Assembly: GCA_964457225.1 (NCBI GenBank)
Contig: CAYWEM010000009.1
Span: 43,292 to 107,291 of the forward strand
Length of the DNA: 64,000 bases
Direction: 5' to 3'
From: CAYWEM01 sp964457225
Lineage (GTDB): Bacteria; Acidobacteriota; Aminicenantia; UBA2199
A program made the translations under genes and the position numbers. Positions within the stretch are counted from its first letter, which is position 1. Every line of letters starts with the position of its first letter. Positions 52,375 to 61,496 of this stretch are shown here, piece by piece. Under the pieces are notes generated by a model. It made no database searches and was not told the origin of the DNA. It worked only from the letters and a program-made list of their open reading frames with translations.

Positions 52375-53934
52375 ATGAAGCGCTCCACCGGCCGGGCCCT
52401 GCAGAAAACCCGCATTGCGGTTCAATTGCTGGTACTGCTGATCTTCGTCTATTTCCTGGTCCGGGCCGCCAGCCCTTTCACGCTTGATTTCACCGGCCTG
52501 GCCGCTTTTTTCTACCTTGATCCCCTGGTGGCGGCGACCTACCTGCTGGCCACCCACCAGATCCTGCCGGTTCTGCTCTGGTCCCTGCTGCCGCTCATGC
52601 TGACCCTGTTACTGGGGCGCTTTTTCTGCGGCTGGATCTGTCCTTTCGGAGCACTGCAGCAGTTTTTTACCTGGCTGGCCCGCAATCGCAAGAAAAAGGT
52701 TGAAAAAAAGTCATTTTCCGAGCGCCAATTGCGCAGTAAGTACGTTATTCTCCTGCTTTTGCTGGCGTTTTCCATGCTCGGCCTGCAGCTGATGGGCTGG
52801 CTCGATCCCTTTTCCCTGCTGACCAGGGCCGGCACGGTCTCGGTGCTGCCCGGCATGAACAACTTGCTGCAGCATTCCCTGCAGGTCGGCGCCCAGGACA
52901 AGGGCCTGGTATCAAAGGCCCTCCACCCGGTTTACCGTTTCGTGCGCCGCAACGTTCTGGCCATCGACCAGCCGATGTTTGAGCAGACCGTGTTCATCGG
53001 ACTGGTCTTTTTCGCCATCCTGGCCCTGAATTTTTATCGACGCCGTTTTTTCTGCAACGTACTCTGCCCGCTGGGAGCCCTTTACGCCTGGCTGGCCAGG
53101 TTCAGTCCGCTTTCCTTCAAGTTGAACGACAAGTGTACTTCCTGCGGTCTGTGTGACCGTAACTGCACTTATTACGAAGGGCCCTTTAAGCGCTACCTGA
53201 AAACGGAATGCCTGATGTGCTTCAATTGCACGGCTGACTGTCCCTCGGATGCACTGGAACTGGCCTGGAAAAACCCTGTTTCCAGGGAAAACCGGCCGGG
53301 AGTCGACCTGGGGCGCCGGGTGGTGGCCGCCTCTCTGGTTTCAGGACTTTTCCTGGGCAACCTGCCCAAGGTTTCCGGAATAAACAAGCCGCGCACCCGG
53401 GGATTTGTCCGTCCGCCGGGAGCGATCAGGGAAAAGGAGTTCCTGGCCCAATGCCTGCGCTGTTCGGCCTGCATGCAGGTCTGTCCCACCAAGGCCCTGC
53501 AACCGGCTTTCATGCAGGCCGGTCTCGAGGGCATCTGGACTCCGCTGCTGATCCCGACCATCGGCTACTGTGAATACGACTGCAACCGCTGTACCCAGGT
53601 TTGCCCGACCCTGGCCATTCGCAGGCTGAACCTGGAGGAAAAACAGGCTTTTAAAATCGGCACCGCGGTCATTAATCGCAATCGCTGTTTCACCTATGCG
53701 GACGGCTACGATTGCGCGGTTTGCGAGGAACATTGCCCGGTGCCTGACAAGGCCATCCGCTTCCGGGACGTTGAAGTGTATGACTACCGGGGGGACCTGG
53801 TCACGGTCAAACAGATTTACGTGGTGCCGGAGCTCTGCATCGGTTGCGGTATCTGTGAAAACGTCTGCCCGCGCACCGATTTTCCGGCCATCATCGTCTG
53901 CGCCGAGGAAGAAGAAAGGACTTTTCTTTTCTGA
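52375..53934 (+). CDS. Membrane polyferredoxin (NapH/NosR/YccM-like 4Fe-4S protein)
   Basis: A 519-residue protein with about four or five membrane helices and many Cys clusters. CGWICPFGALQQ and CNVLCPLGALYAW are the paired CxxxCP loops of NapH/NosR-type proteins. Ferredoxin motifs follow: CTSCGLCDRNC, CLMCFNCTADCP, CLRCSACMQVCP, CEYDCNRCTQVCP, CAVCEEHCP and CIGCGICENVCP. It likely moves electrons between the membrane quinone pool and an exported partner, plausibly the DUF362 protein encoded 2 nt upstream. Its stop overlaps a possible rpiB start (TGATG). Confidence 0.88.
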   Translation: MKRSTGRALQKTRIAVQLLVLLIFVYFLVRAASPFTLDFTGLAAFFYLDPLVAATYLLATHQILPVLLWSLLPLMLTLLLGRFFCGWICPFGALQQFFTWLARNRKKKVEKKSFSERQLRSKYVILLLLLAFSMLGLQLMGWLDPFSLLTRAGTVSVLPGMNNLLQHSLQVGAQDKGLVSKALHPVYRFVRRNVLAIDQPMFEQTVFIGLVFFAILALNFYRRRFFCNVLCPLGALYAWLARFSPLSFKLNDKCTSCGLCDRNCTYYEGPFKRYLKTECLMCFNCTADCPSDALELAWKNPVSRENRPGVDLGRRVVAASLVSGLFLGNLPKVSGINKPRTRGFVRPPGAIREKEFLAQCLRCSACMQVCPTKALQPAFMQAGLEGIWTPLLIPTIGYCEYDCNRCTQVCPTLAIRRLNLEEKQAFKIGTAVINRNRCFTYADGYDCAVCEEHCPVPDKAIRFRDVEVYDYRGDLVTVKQIYVVPELCIGCGICENVCPRTDFPAIIVCAEEEERTFLF

Positions 53935-53963
53935 TGGAGGACTTTTTGAATTCCGAAGAGACA

Positions 53964-54446
53964 ATGCCTGAAATCTATTTCGGAGCCGATCATGCCGGTT
54001 GCGAAATGAAGAGTTTTATCCTGGCTGAATTTCGAGCCTCGGGTTTCAACTGTCACGACCTGGGGGCCGAAGGAAACACCCCGGTCAATTGGGTCGAGTT
54101 CGGCGCCAGAGTGGCCCGGGCCGTGCAGGAATCTCCTGAAAACCGGCGAGGCATCCTGGTCTGTGGTTCGGGCATCGGCATGTCAATCGTGGCCAATCGT
54201 TTCCCGGGCGTGCGGGCCGCTCTGTGCCGTGACCCGCATGACGCGGAAATGGCCCGAAGACACAACAATGCCAACGTTCTTTGCCTGGGAGCCAGGATGA
54301 TCGCCCCTGAAAAAGCCCTGGAAACGGCCAGGGTGTTTCTGACCACTGTTTTCGACGGCGGCCGGCACCGGGAAAGGCTGGTTCTGCTGGCCGAAATAGA
54401 AAATGATCTCTGTAAAAAACCGATAAATCAGCAAGGAGGATACTGA
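53964..54446 (+). CDS. rpiB: Ribose-5-phosphate isomerase B / LacAB family
   Basis: A 160-residue sugar-phosphate isomerase of the pentose phosphate pathway. The active site comprises YFGADHAG (Asp/His), VCGSGIGMSIVANR (catalytic Cys) and HNNANVLCLGAR (His). Start choice is uncertain: ATG 53964 fits the family, ATG 53934 overlaps the preceding stop, and a TTG at 53946 has the best ribosome-binding site (GGAGG 5 nt upstream). It is directly followed by the SHMT gene, as in some genomes where rpiB and glyA are neighbours. Confidence 0.92.
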   Translation: MPEIYFGADHAGCEMKSFILAEFRASGFNCHDLGAEGNTPVNWVEFGARVARAVQESPENRRGILVCGSGIGMSIVANRFPGVRAALCRDPHDAEMARRHNNANVLCLGARMIAPEKALETARVFLTTVFDGGRHRERLVLLAEIENDLCKKPINQQGGY

Positions 54447-54448
54447 AA

Positions 54449-55741
54449 ATGGCTGTCGATATTCGGGACATTGAAGCGATCGTCAAGGAACAGAACGACT
54501 GGCGGGGTAACAGGTGCATCAACCTGATCGCCAGTGAAAACACTCCCAGCGAAGCGGTACGCCGCATCCAGGTCAGTGATTTCATGGGCCGTTATGCCGA
54601 GGGTCACCCCAACACCGAGGACAAGATAAACCGTTATTACCAGGGCACCCAGTACATCGACCGGATCGAAACCATGGCCGCCCGGGAAATCCGGGAGCTT
54701 TTCAACTGCCGCCAGGCCGATGTCCGGCCCTATTCCGGCAACAACGCCAACACGGCCATCGCCCTGGCCTACCTGCGGGGCGGAGATACGGTGATCGTCA
54801 ATTCGACTGACGCCGGCGGCCACATCAGTCATAACTTCTTCGGAGTCATGGGCCGCCGCATCCAGCAAAGGGGTCAGTTGCTGAAGCCCGATCACGAAAA
54901 ATCGGTCAACCTGCATTTTTTCCCCCTGACCGAAGACAGGTACCACATTGATGTGGCAAAAACCATTGAACTTATCGAGAGAGTCAAGCCCAATCTGCTG
55001 GTCATGGGCAAAAGCCTCTACCTGTTTCCGGATCCGGTCAAGGAACTTGCTCCAATCTGCCGTGAATTGGGCATCCCCATTCTTTACGATGGCGCCCATG
55101 TCCTGGGCCTGATCGCCGGCGGCCGTTTTCACAACCCGCTGGCCGAGGGAGCTACCTGGCTGACCGGAAGTACTCACAAAACCTTCCCCGGCCCGCAGCG
55201 CGGAGTGATACTCGCCGACCTGGATGAGGCCGGGGAAAAGAAATACTGGGGCGCCGCCGACCGCGGAGTTTTTCCCGGCACCTCCTCCAATCACCATCTC
55301 TACAGCCTGCCGGCCCTGCTGGTGGCCACCCGTGAAATGAAGGATCATGGACGGGACTATGCCGACCAGACCTGTCGTAACGCCAAAGCCCTGGCAGTCG
55401 CCATGGAAGCCGGCGGCATCAAGGTGGAAGCCAAGGAATTCGGTTACACCGAGTCACATCAGATCGCGGTCGATGTTTCCGAGTTCGGCGGCGGGGTCAA
55501 AGCCGCCCTGGCCCTGGAAGCCAATGACGTCATCTGCAATTACAACATGCTGCCCGGAGACCGGGATGCCCAGAATCCATCGGGATTGCGCCTGGGCGTG
55601 CCCGAAATGACCCGCTTCGGCATGCGCGAAGCCGACATCGCCGAACTCGGTGAATTGCTGGCCGCGGCCATCAAGGGTAAGACCGTCAAGCCTGAAATCA
55701 ACCGACTGCGGGGTCGTTTCCTGGAAATGAAGTTCTGCTGA
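54449..55741 (+). CDS. glyA: Serine hydroxymethyltransferase homologue (divergent GlyA)
   Basis: A 430-residue PLP enzyme of the SHMT family, interconverting serine and glycine with tetrahydrofolate. CINLIASENTPSEAVR, GRYAEGHPNTEDKINRYYQG and YSGNNANTAIALAYL are present, and the PLP lysine lies in GSTHKTFPGPQRG. The differences from the usual TTHKT.RGPRGG and from the standard folate-binding regions mark it as a divergent subfamily, so the acceptor could differ. AAGGAGG precedes the ATG. It is the last gene before the AT-rich islet. Confidence 0.85.
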   Translation: MAVDIRDIEAIVKEQNDWRGNRCINLIASENTPSEAVRRIQVSDFMGRYAEGHPNTEDKINRYYQGTQYIDRIETMAAREIRELFNCRQADVRPYSGNNANTAIALAYLRGGDTVIVNSTDAGGHISHNFFGVMGRRIQQRGQLLKPDHEKSVNLHFFPLTEDRYHIDVAKTIELIERVKPNLLVMGKSLYLFPDPVKELAPICRELGIPILYDGAHVLGLIAGGRFHNPLAEGATWLTGSTHKTFPGPQRGVILADLDEAGEKKYWGAADRGVFPGTSSNHHLYSLPALLVATREMKDHGRDYADQTCRNAKALAVAMEAGGIKVEAKEFGYTESHQIAVDVSEFGGGVKAALALEANDVICNYNMLPGDRDAQNPSGLRLGVPEMTRFGMREADIAELGELLAAAIKGKTVKPEINRLRGRFLEMKFC

Positions 55742-56496
55742 CAAAAAGAGCAGGTCGACGATCCGGGAAGGTAATTGATAAAAAATCTTCAACCTTTTTT
55801 TTCGGAAATTGACAAAAGAATAATCGTATTGTCAGAAATGCTTGTTATACTGAGAAATCTACCTCGGGCTGATCTGCCCCCTTGTTTAAACTGAGAATAG
55901 TTCCTCCCGAAAGGCAGAGCCCTGCAAGAACCAGGGAAAGTAAAGCTTTGCTGCGGAGGTTTTTAACAGGTTTTGATTGTATAGCAGTTTTCCATTAAGA
56001 TGTATGGCATAAAGAGAACAAGCCTGATTCATTGAAAAAACCTGAAAAATGTGTCTTTATGTGGTTTTCTTTTTTTAGAAAAGTAGTTTTTAAGCGACGA
56101 AATGTAAGATTTCAGCCTCCAAATAGGATTTTATTGGTGTTTTGCATTATTTTATGCTTTTTGCGTTACATCATTAGAGGATAGATGAGTTTGAATCGAG
56201 TATTAGTTGAAATTGAAATTACTTCAAGCTGGCACATTGTATGAGATTTGTCCAGGTTCAGAATTGATAAATGATAAAGACTTGCAAAACCAATGATATT
56301 TTTCCATAATGCAATTGTGATACCTGATATGTGTTTGAAAAAAGAATCAAGTTCACTTGACTGTTTTAAAAGCATAAATAATTAAATGTACACTTTTGAA
56401 AAAACAGTCATGGGGAAAAGGATAAAACGTGCTTATTCGTTTGGCATCTTTTAGTATTACAGTCAATCCAGAATCCATGGTGAATAGTTAATCCTA
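55742..56496. other. Intergenic region with a GC-rich structured block
   Basis: About 750 nt with no credible gene; a 69-codon minus-strand frame at 56166-56375 lacks a start signal. Composition falls from GC-rich to AT-rich here, marking the left edge of the islet. At about 55875-55970 a GC-richer block can fold: CCCTG/CAGGG with a 7-nt loop, enclosed by GCAGAG/CTTTGC. T8 at 55796-55803 may end the glyA transcript. No long direct repeats noted. Confidence 0.45.
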
Positions 56497-57969
56497 ATGG
56501 AAAAGCCACTAAAGACAAAAGCCGAATTAATCAATTATATTAAGAGAAAAAGGATAGCCGCAGTAGAGGGTAGTAACACTTTATCCGGGTTTAACTACCA
56601 CGAGATTCCCTTTCCGGGATACGAAGCCCTTAACATACACCGTATGGATTCTGCCTCTCGAATAGAAGCCATAAGAAATAATATCAACCTGTCAGGTTTG
56701 AGAGTGCTTGACATTGGCTGCAACAGCGGATACTTCACTTTTGAAGCCGTACGGCTTGGAGCCAGGGAATGCGTGGGAATTGATTATGATGAAGATGCCA
56801 TCTTTATCGCAAACTCCTTGAAAAATATTCACAAGATAGAAAATGTCCATTTTGCCTGTTTAAAATTCGATAAGGATTTTCCTGGTGTAATCAATGAGAC
56901 CTACGGATCATTTGATGTGCTGATTCTCAATTCCATTGTCCATTGGCTGATCTACGGTAACCTTACTTACAATAGGGTAATTAATCTATTGAATCAATTA
57001 AAAAACGATGGAAAACAAATCATCATCTACGAGCCATCATCATCTCGTTCGGCCTATTATCCGGAACTACTGAAAAAAAAGGGAATAGTTGCTTTTTTCA
57101 ATGATCTTGGGGTTATGTTCTGCGAAAAGATAGGAGAAAGCAGAGCCGCCAATGTCAATGATACCCGGCAACTATGGGTGGGAGAAAAAGACATTAAGTC
57201 TATTGCTACCAGAATTAGTCGATTTTTGGAGCAGACTCCGCAAGCAGGATTGGGCGATAAGTTCGATGAGTATAAAATCAGTCACCTAAATCGGGATAAA
57301 ATATGCTTTCTTGGTCGTAATTTCTTTATTAAAACTACAATAACCGCTAATTCTCTTTTTAGCATCTTCCTGGAAAATGAATATCGTTATGCCATTCAAT
57401 TAAATACTAGTACCATTAATGCCGTAATAATGGTGGGGCGGACGGAGGTAGCAGGGAGGCAGTTTCTTTTTTATAAGCCAGTGAAGAACAAGTCTATAAC
57501 GAATTCATTTTTATCTAAATCCGATACTGGCTGGATAAGTAAAGAATTATTTGTTTTTTTAAATAACCTGCAATTGCAGGGATTAGTTCACAACGATTTA
57601 AAGCCGCAAAACATTTTGCCGGATAAAAGGAATCGTTCGCTGACAGTCATTGATTATGAATTCTGTGGAAAAGGGAGTAGTTTCCGTGAACGAAAAGATG
57701 ATCCATGGTTGCCTTTCCCCTGCAGGAGTGATGAAGAAAAAGCATTGGTTGTCCGATTAATGGAACTAGTTGGAGGCAGTTACCGTTCCCCCCATGGGCC
57801 CGGTTGTTTCGAAAACGATCTTTATGCAATAAACACAATTATTTATGAAATAAAAAACAGAAAAAAATACCGGCAAATCTGGCTGAGTATGATAAAAAAT
57901 CGACTTAAAAGGGGAATCAAATACTTACTTGGGAATTTCTTTTTTATCACCCGATATAAGATCAGATAA
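56497..57969 (+). CDS. Methyltransferase-kinase fusion (WbdD-like chain-terminator type)
   Basis: A 490-residue AT-rich gene. Residues about 60-200 are a class I methyltransferase: LDIGCNSGYFTFEA at 71-84 and VGIDYDEDA. Residues about 275-470 resemble a protein-kinase-like phosphotransferase: catalytic loop VHNDLKPQNI at 364-373 and metal-binding VIDYEF at 384-389 (DYE for DFG). This order is that of WbdD, which caps O9a polymannose O-antigen by phosphorylation and methylation. Adjacent flippase and glycosyltransferase genes fit a surface-polysaccharide role. No Shine-Dalgarno is visible. The coiled coil of WbdD is not obvious here. Confidence 0.75.
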   Translation: MEKPLKTKAELINYIKRKRIAAVEGSNTLSGFNYHEIPFPGYEALNIHRMDSASRIEAIRNNINLSGLRVLDIGCNSGYFTFEAVRLGARECVGIDYDEDAIFIANSLKNIHKIENVHFACLKFDKDFPGVINETYGSFDVLILNSIVHWLIYGNLTYNRVINLLNQLKNDGKQIIIYEPSSSRSAYYPELLKKKGIVAFFNDLGVMFCEKIGESRAANVNDTRQLWVGEKDIKSIATRISRFLEQTPQAGLGDKFDEYKISHLNRDKICFLGRNFFIKTTITANSLFSIFLENEYRYAIQLNTSTINAVIMVGRTEVAGRQFLFYKPVKNKSITNSFLSKSDTGWISKELFVFLNNLQLQGLVHNDLKPQNILPDKRNRSLTVIDYEFCGKGSSFRERKDDPWLPFPCRSDEEKALVVRLMELVGGSYRSPHGPGCFENDLYAINTIIYEIKNRKKYRQIWLSMIKNRLKRGIKYLLGNFFFITRYKIR

Positions 57970-57981
57970 CGCCGGGAAAGT

Positions 57982-59397
57982 ATGCAGATTCTAATCATCA
58001 AAAACTTTTTCAAACTGGGGCTGTTCAAGTATTCTGAAGAATTACTGATATTTATTGGGTCTATTGTAATATCTAGGGTTTTGGGGCCTTCCGAATATGG
58101 TGTAGTTGCTATTGTCAATGTGTTTTACGGGTTTCTGAGCCGGTTTGCAGATATTGGTTTGACTGCGTTTGTTATCCGGGAAAAGGAATCTCAAGAATTA
58201 TTGATTGCAGTGCAGTTTTTTTTCCTCATTTTGGGAGGTATTTTAGGAACATTGTTATTGTTGCTTGCATTCCCTGTTGCCCTGTTTTACACATCTGATG
58301 TTTTTGCGCCCTGTGTGGTTTACGCGGCCATAGTATTTGTTCAATCGTTGCCGAGAGCTTCATCTGCGGCTTTATTAAAGGATCATCATTTTGGGTTTGT
58401 TGCTAAAACGGGTGTAATTTCAACAATTATTACGCTGGGTGTCACGATTGTTCTTGCATTCCTTGGTTTTTCCTACTGGAGTCTGATACTTCCCCAGTTT
58501 TTTCCGCCTCTGCTGTCCTTATACCTTTACCGGAAACGGATAATTATTCCCTTTAAAATACCTGAACTGAGTCAGTTGAAAGCAATCTTTAATCAATGTA
58601 AATCCTTGATTAAAAACTTGACTATTTTTGCTGCCCTAAATTACTGGGCAAGAAACACGGACAATTTCCTCATTGGGAAGATTTACGGAAAAACCCAACT
58701 GGGATTGTACAACCGCGCTTATTCATTTAGTAATCTGCCTGTGGCTATGATCGGCAATGTTTTTTCGCGTGTCCTGCTGCCAATTTTCCAGAAAAACTGT
58801 GATGACACTGATTATGTTCACAGGCAATATAAATTATTACTGAAATTGCTGACTTCGGTTATTGTTATTCCGTTTACCATTCTTTTCCTGTTTTCCAAGG
58901 ATGTTGTGTTAATTTTATGGGGAAAAAACTGGCTGGAGGTTTCACAATACCTGCCCCTTCTGAGTATATTGATGTTGGTGTTTATCATCAATACAACAGT
59001 TAATGAAATGCTGATATTTTTAAAAAAGGATAAATACATTGTTGTTTCTGCATTGATAACAGGACTTTCTACGATAGCAAGCCTGGGTATTGGCGCATTT
59101 ATTTCCATTAAAGTGATGATTTATCTTTATGTAATTACTGTGTTGATGGTCAATTCACTTGTGGTGATTTATATTGGTTTTTATAAAGCGTTTAATTTCA
59201 GTTTCAATGAAATTACAGAGGTATGGCTGTGTAACTGGTTGACTGCACTTTCCCTGGTTTTACTTGATATGTTTAACCTGCACAGGTTTCAATTAATCCC
59301 ACTGGCAGTATTAACAGGTGTTTCCGTTTTTAGATTGATTTCCTACGTTAAGCAGGTGCACAAGGAAATGAATAACAGTGAATGTCATGAATCATAA
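57982..59397 (+). CDS. Wzx-like oligosaccharide flippase
   Basis: A 471-residue integral membrane protein with about 12-14 helices, of the MATE/MOP polysaccharide exporter type. The N-terminus (LLIFIGSIVISRVLGPSEYGVVAIV) and WARNTDNFLIGKIYGKTQLGLYNRAYS are signature segments of the family, which flips lipid-linked repeat units to the periplasm. It starts 12 nt after the fusion gene; GGGAAAG is just before the ATG. Codon use is AT-rich like its neighbours, unlike most of the window. Confidence 0.88.
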   Translation: MQILIIKNFFKLGLFKYSEELLIFIGSIVISRVLGPSEYGVVAIVNVFYGFLSRFADIGLTAFVIREKESQELLIAVQFFFLILGGILGTLLLLLAFPVALFYTSDVFAPCVVYAAIVFVQSLPRASSAALLKDHHFGFVAKTGVISTIITLGVTIVLAFLGFSYWSLILPQFFPPLLSLYLYRKRIIIPFKIPELSQLKAIFNQCKSLIKNLTIFAALNYWARNTDNFLIGKIYGKTQLGLYNRAYSFSNLPVAMIGNVFSRVLLPIFQKNCDDTDYVHRQYKLLLKLLTSVIVIPFTILFLFSKDVVLILWGKNWLEVSQYLPLLSILMLVFIINTTVNEMLIFLKKDKYIVVSALITGLSTIASLGIGAFISIKVMIYLYVITVLMVNSLVVIYIGFYKAFNFSFNEITEVWLCNWLTALSLVLLDMFNLHRFQLIPLAVLTGVSVFRLISYVKQVHKEMNNSECHES

Positions 59398-60334
59398 AAT
59401 TGTTACTATTATTGTCACTTACAATGGATTGCGCTGGATTGAAACAACCTTATGTTCATTAAGAAAAAGCACTTACGCAACTTCCATAATAGTTGTGGAC
59501 AACAACTCAACAGACGGAACAGCAAAATTTGTCCGGGATCGTTTTCCAGATGTAAGTCTTATTGAATCCCCCAAAAACATTGGTTTTGGGAGAGCAAACA
59601 ATATTGCCATTAAGGAGGCATTAAAACGAAAGGCGGATTATGTTTTTCTGCTCAACCAAGATGCCTCAGTGTTTCAAGAGACGATCAAAAGAATGGTGGA
59701 GTTGTTGAGTATATATAGAGATTTCGGAATCCTGTCTCCAGTACATTTGGATGGAACGGGTATGCATCTGGATTACGGGTTCAGTCATTACATTAAAAAC
59801 ACTGGCTGCGAAGCTCTGTTGTCTAATCTGGTTATAACTGACAGTGAACATCTTGACATTTGTCCATTAGAATTTGTGAATGCTGCTGCATGGATGATTT
59901 CCAGAGAGTGTCTGGAATTGGTGGGGGGGTTTGATCCTTTGTTTTTTATGTACGGAGAGGATAATGATTACACTGATCGTGTGAAAGGAAAAGGTTTTAA
60001 AATCGGCATTGTTCCCGGGATCTACATTATTCATGACAGGGACCAGCATAAATTGCCCTTAAATCTTTCGATTAAAAGTAATATTAACTGGGAATTGAGC
60101 CGTTCTCTGGTCCGATTGAAAAAAAACTGTACTCGGGAAAACAATAGATTCCTAAAAACAGTAGTAGGAGAATACATCTTTATTGCCAAGCAAATTACTA
60201 AATCATTTTTTAAGCTTGATTTTAAAATTGGTTTTACATTCATCATCCTCATGATTAGGGTTACCTTATTGTTGCCTGCCATTACACGCAGCAGGAAAAT
60301 ATGCCAGCAGGAGGCAGGTGTGTTTGTTAAGTAA
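59378..60334 (+). CDS. Family 2 glycosyltransferase (rhamnosyltransferase-like)
   Basis: A 318-residue GT-A enzyme: IVTIIVTYNGLRWIETTL, VVDNNSTDGT, NIGFGRANNIAIKEAL, FLLNQDASV (DxD-like) and GGFDPLFFMYGEDNDYTDRVKGKGF, typical of WbbL/rhamnosyltransferase-like proteins. The start is GTG at 59378 (AAGGAA about 12 nt upstream) or ATG at 59387; either overlaps the flippase. It closes the AT-rich three-gene islet; the GC-rich patatin gene is convergent. Confidence 0.88.
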   Translation: MNVMNHKIVTIIVTYNGLRWIETTLCSLRKSTYATSIIVVDNNSTDGTAKFVRDRFPDVSLIESPKNIGFGRANNIAIKEALKRKADYVFLLNQDASVFQETIKRMVELLSIYRDFGILSPVHLDGTGMHLDYGFSHYIKNTGCEALLSNLVITDSEHLDICPLEFVNAAAWMISRECLELVGGFDPLFFMYGEDNDYTDRVKGKGFKIGIVPGIYIIHDRDQHKLPLNLSIKSNINWELSRSLVRLKKNCTRENNRFLKTVVGEYIFIAKQITKSFFKLDFKIGFTFIILMIRVTLLLPAITRSRKICQQEAGVFVK

Positions 60335-60380
60335 AAGGCACAGTACGCAGGATTGTGAACCTGACGGGCGCTTCGGCCGT

Positions 60381-61226
60381 TCAGGCCGGGTTGCCCAGCA
60401 GCCTTTCCAGTTCGGGCAGGGCCTGTTCCAGGCCATGTCGGCCGGCGTCGATCAGTCCGGCGGCCTGGTGGAAGTCGAAAATACCCGCTCCCTGCAGCCT
60501 GGGGCGGAGCAATAAATCGGCAGGGTGCCGGGCCAGGTTGCCGGTGCTGATCTGCTTTTGCATCAGGAAGATCGAGCTTTCGATGATTTCGACCAGGGAT
60601 GGGCCTGCCGGGCTGATCCTGGCCAGCAGTCCGCTTCCGGAAGACTTGTGTTTTCGGCGGGCTTGCAGTTTTTCCAGGCGGTAATTGTAACTGAGGTCCA
60701 CCGCAATGACCAGTTCGGCCCCCAGCTCGCGGCAGGCGTCCACCGGCAGGGGGTTTAGCAGGCCGCCGTCGACCAGGTAGCGCCGGCCGATTTTGACTGG
60801 GGTGAAGATGCCGGGAATGGCCATGCTGGCCCGGACCGCGGGTACCAGGCGGCCGCTGATGAAGCGTACTTCGCGGCCCCGCTCCAGGTCGGCGGCCAGT
60901 ACGCACAGGGGCAGGTCCAGGGAGCGGAAAGTTTTACGGCTGAGGGTTTTTTCCAGCAGGCTCACGATCTTGTCGCCCTTGAACAGGCCGCTGAAGGGCA
61001 GGGTGGGGTCGAGGTACGAGGCCAGCTCGGGCCATTTCAGCCGCAGTAGCTGTTCCTCGAAACGGTCCAGGTCGCCCGAGGCGAAAACCGCGCCGATCAC
61101 GGCGCCGATGCTGGTGCCGGCGACGCAGGCAATCGGGATGCCCGCCCCCTGCAGGGCCCGGATCACGCCGATATGGGCGCAGCCGCGCGCTCCGCCGCCG
61201 CCCAGGGCCAGGCCGATCTTTTTCAT
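60381..61226 (-). CDS. Patatin-like phospholipase (RssA type)
   Basis: A 281-residue patatin-family acyl hydrolase. The oxyanion loop LALGGGGARGCAHIGVI, nucleophile elbow VAGTSIGAVIGAV (GxSxG) and the Asp of VDGGLLNPLPVD form the Ser-Asp dyad. There is no signal peptide. A start at ATG 61226 is supported by GGAG and AAGG just upstream and by a promoter. It is GC-rich and matches the window's majority composition, so it bounds the AT-rich islet on the right. Confidence 0.92.
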   Translation of the reverse strand: MKKIGLALGGGGARGCAHIGVIRALQGAGIPIACVAGTSIGAVIGAVFASGDLDRFEEQLLRLKWPELASYLDPTLPFSGLFKGDKIVSLLEKTLSRKTFRSLDLPLCVLAADLERGREVRFISGRLVPAVRASMAIPGIFTPVKIGRRYLVDGGLLNPLPVDACRELGAELVIAVDLSYNYRLEKLQARRKHKSSGSGLLARISPAGPSLVEIIESSIFLMQKQISTGNLARHPADLLLRPRLQGAGIFDFHQAAGLIDAGRHGLEQALPELERLLGNPA

Positions 61227-61244
61227 GGCTCCATCCTTGGCGCT

Positions 61245-61273
61245 ATTTTAGCCCAAGCCCGGCCCGCAGGCAA
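61245..61273 (-). promoter_or_regulatory. Promoter of the patatin gene
   Basis: On the minus strand: TTGCCT (61273-61268), 17-nt spacer, TAAAAT (61250-61245), 18 nt before the ATG at 61226. TTGCCT recurs as -35 of two other promoters in this window. Confidence 0.55.
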
Positions 61274-61496
61274 ATCGGAACGGTTGCACTTCAAGGTGCC
61301 GGCATGCATGCCCGGGATGGAAACAGAGGTGATTTTACGGTTTCTAATGCTGTCTGAGTGGGTGAGTTCTTCGGAATATGATTCTTCAAGTACTTACAAA
61401 TGGAGGCGGTGCCGGCAGAGCTTTCCGAATTAGTGTTTTCAGTTATACGACCGGGCCGGGTCAGGCTTCCACCCAATTCTCCAGGGTGATGTGGGG

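Noticed and set aside
55875..55970. c-di-GMP-I riboswitch
   Set aside because: Only fragments of the consensus are present; the tetraloop-receptor helix and the GACGCAAAGC core are missing, and no gene follows.
56166..56375. 69-codon minus-strand frame in the islet gap
   Set aside because: No ribosome-binding site or promoter, and no similarity recognised; AT-rich DNA gives such frames by chance.
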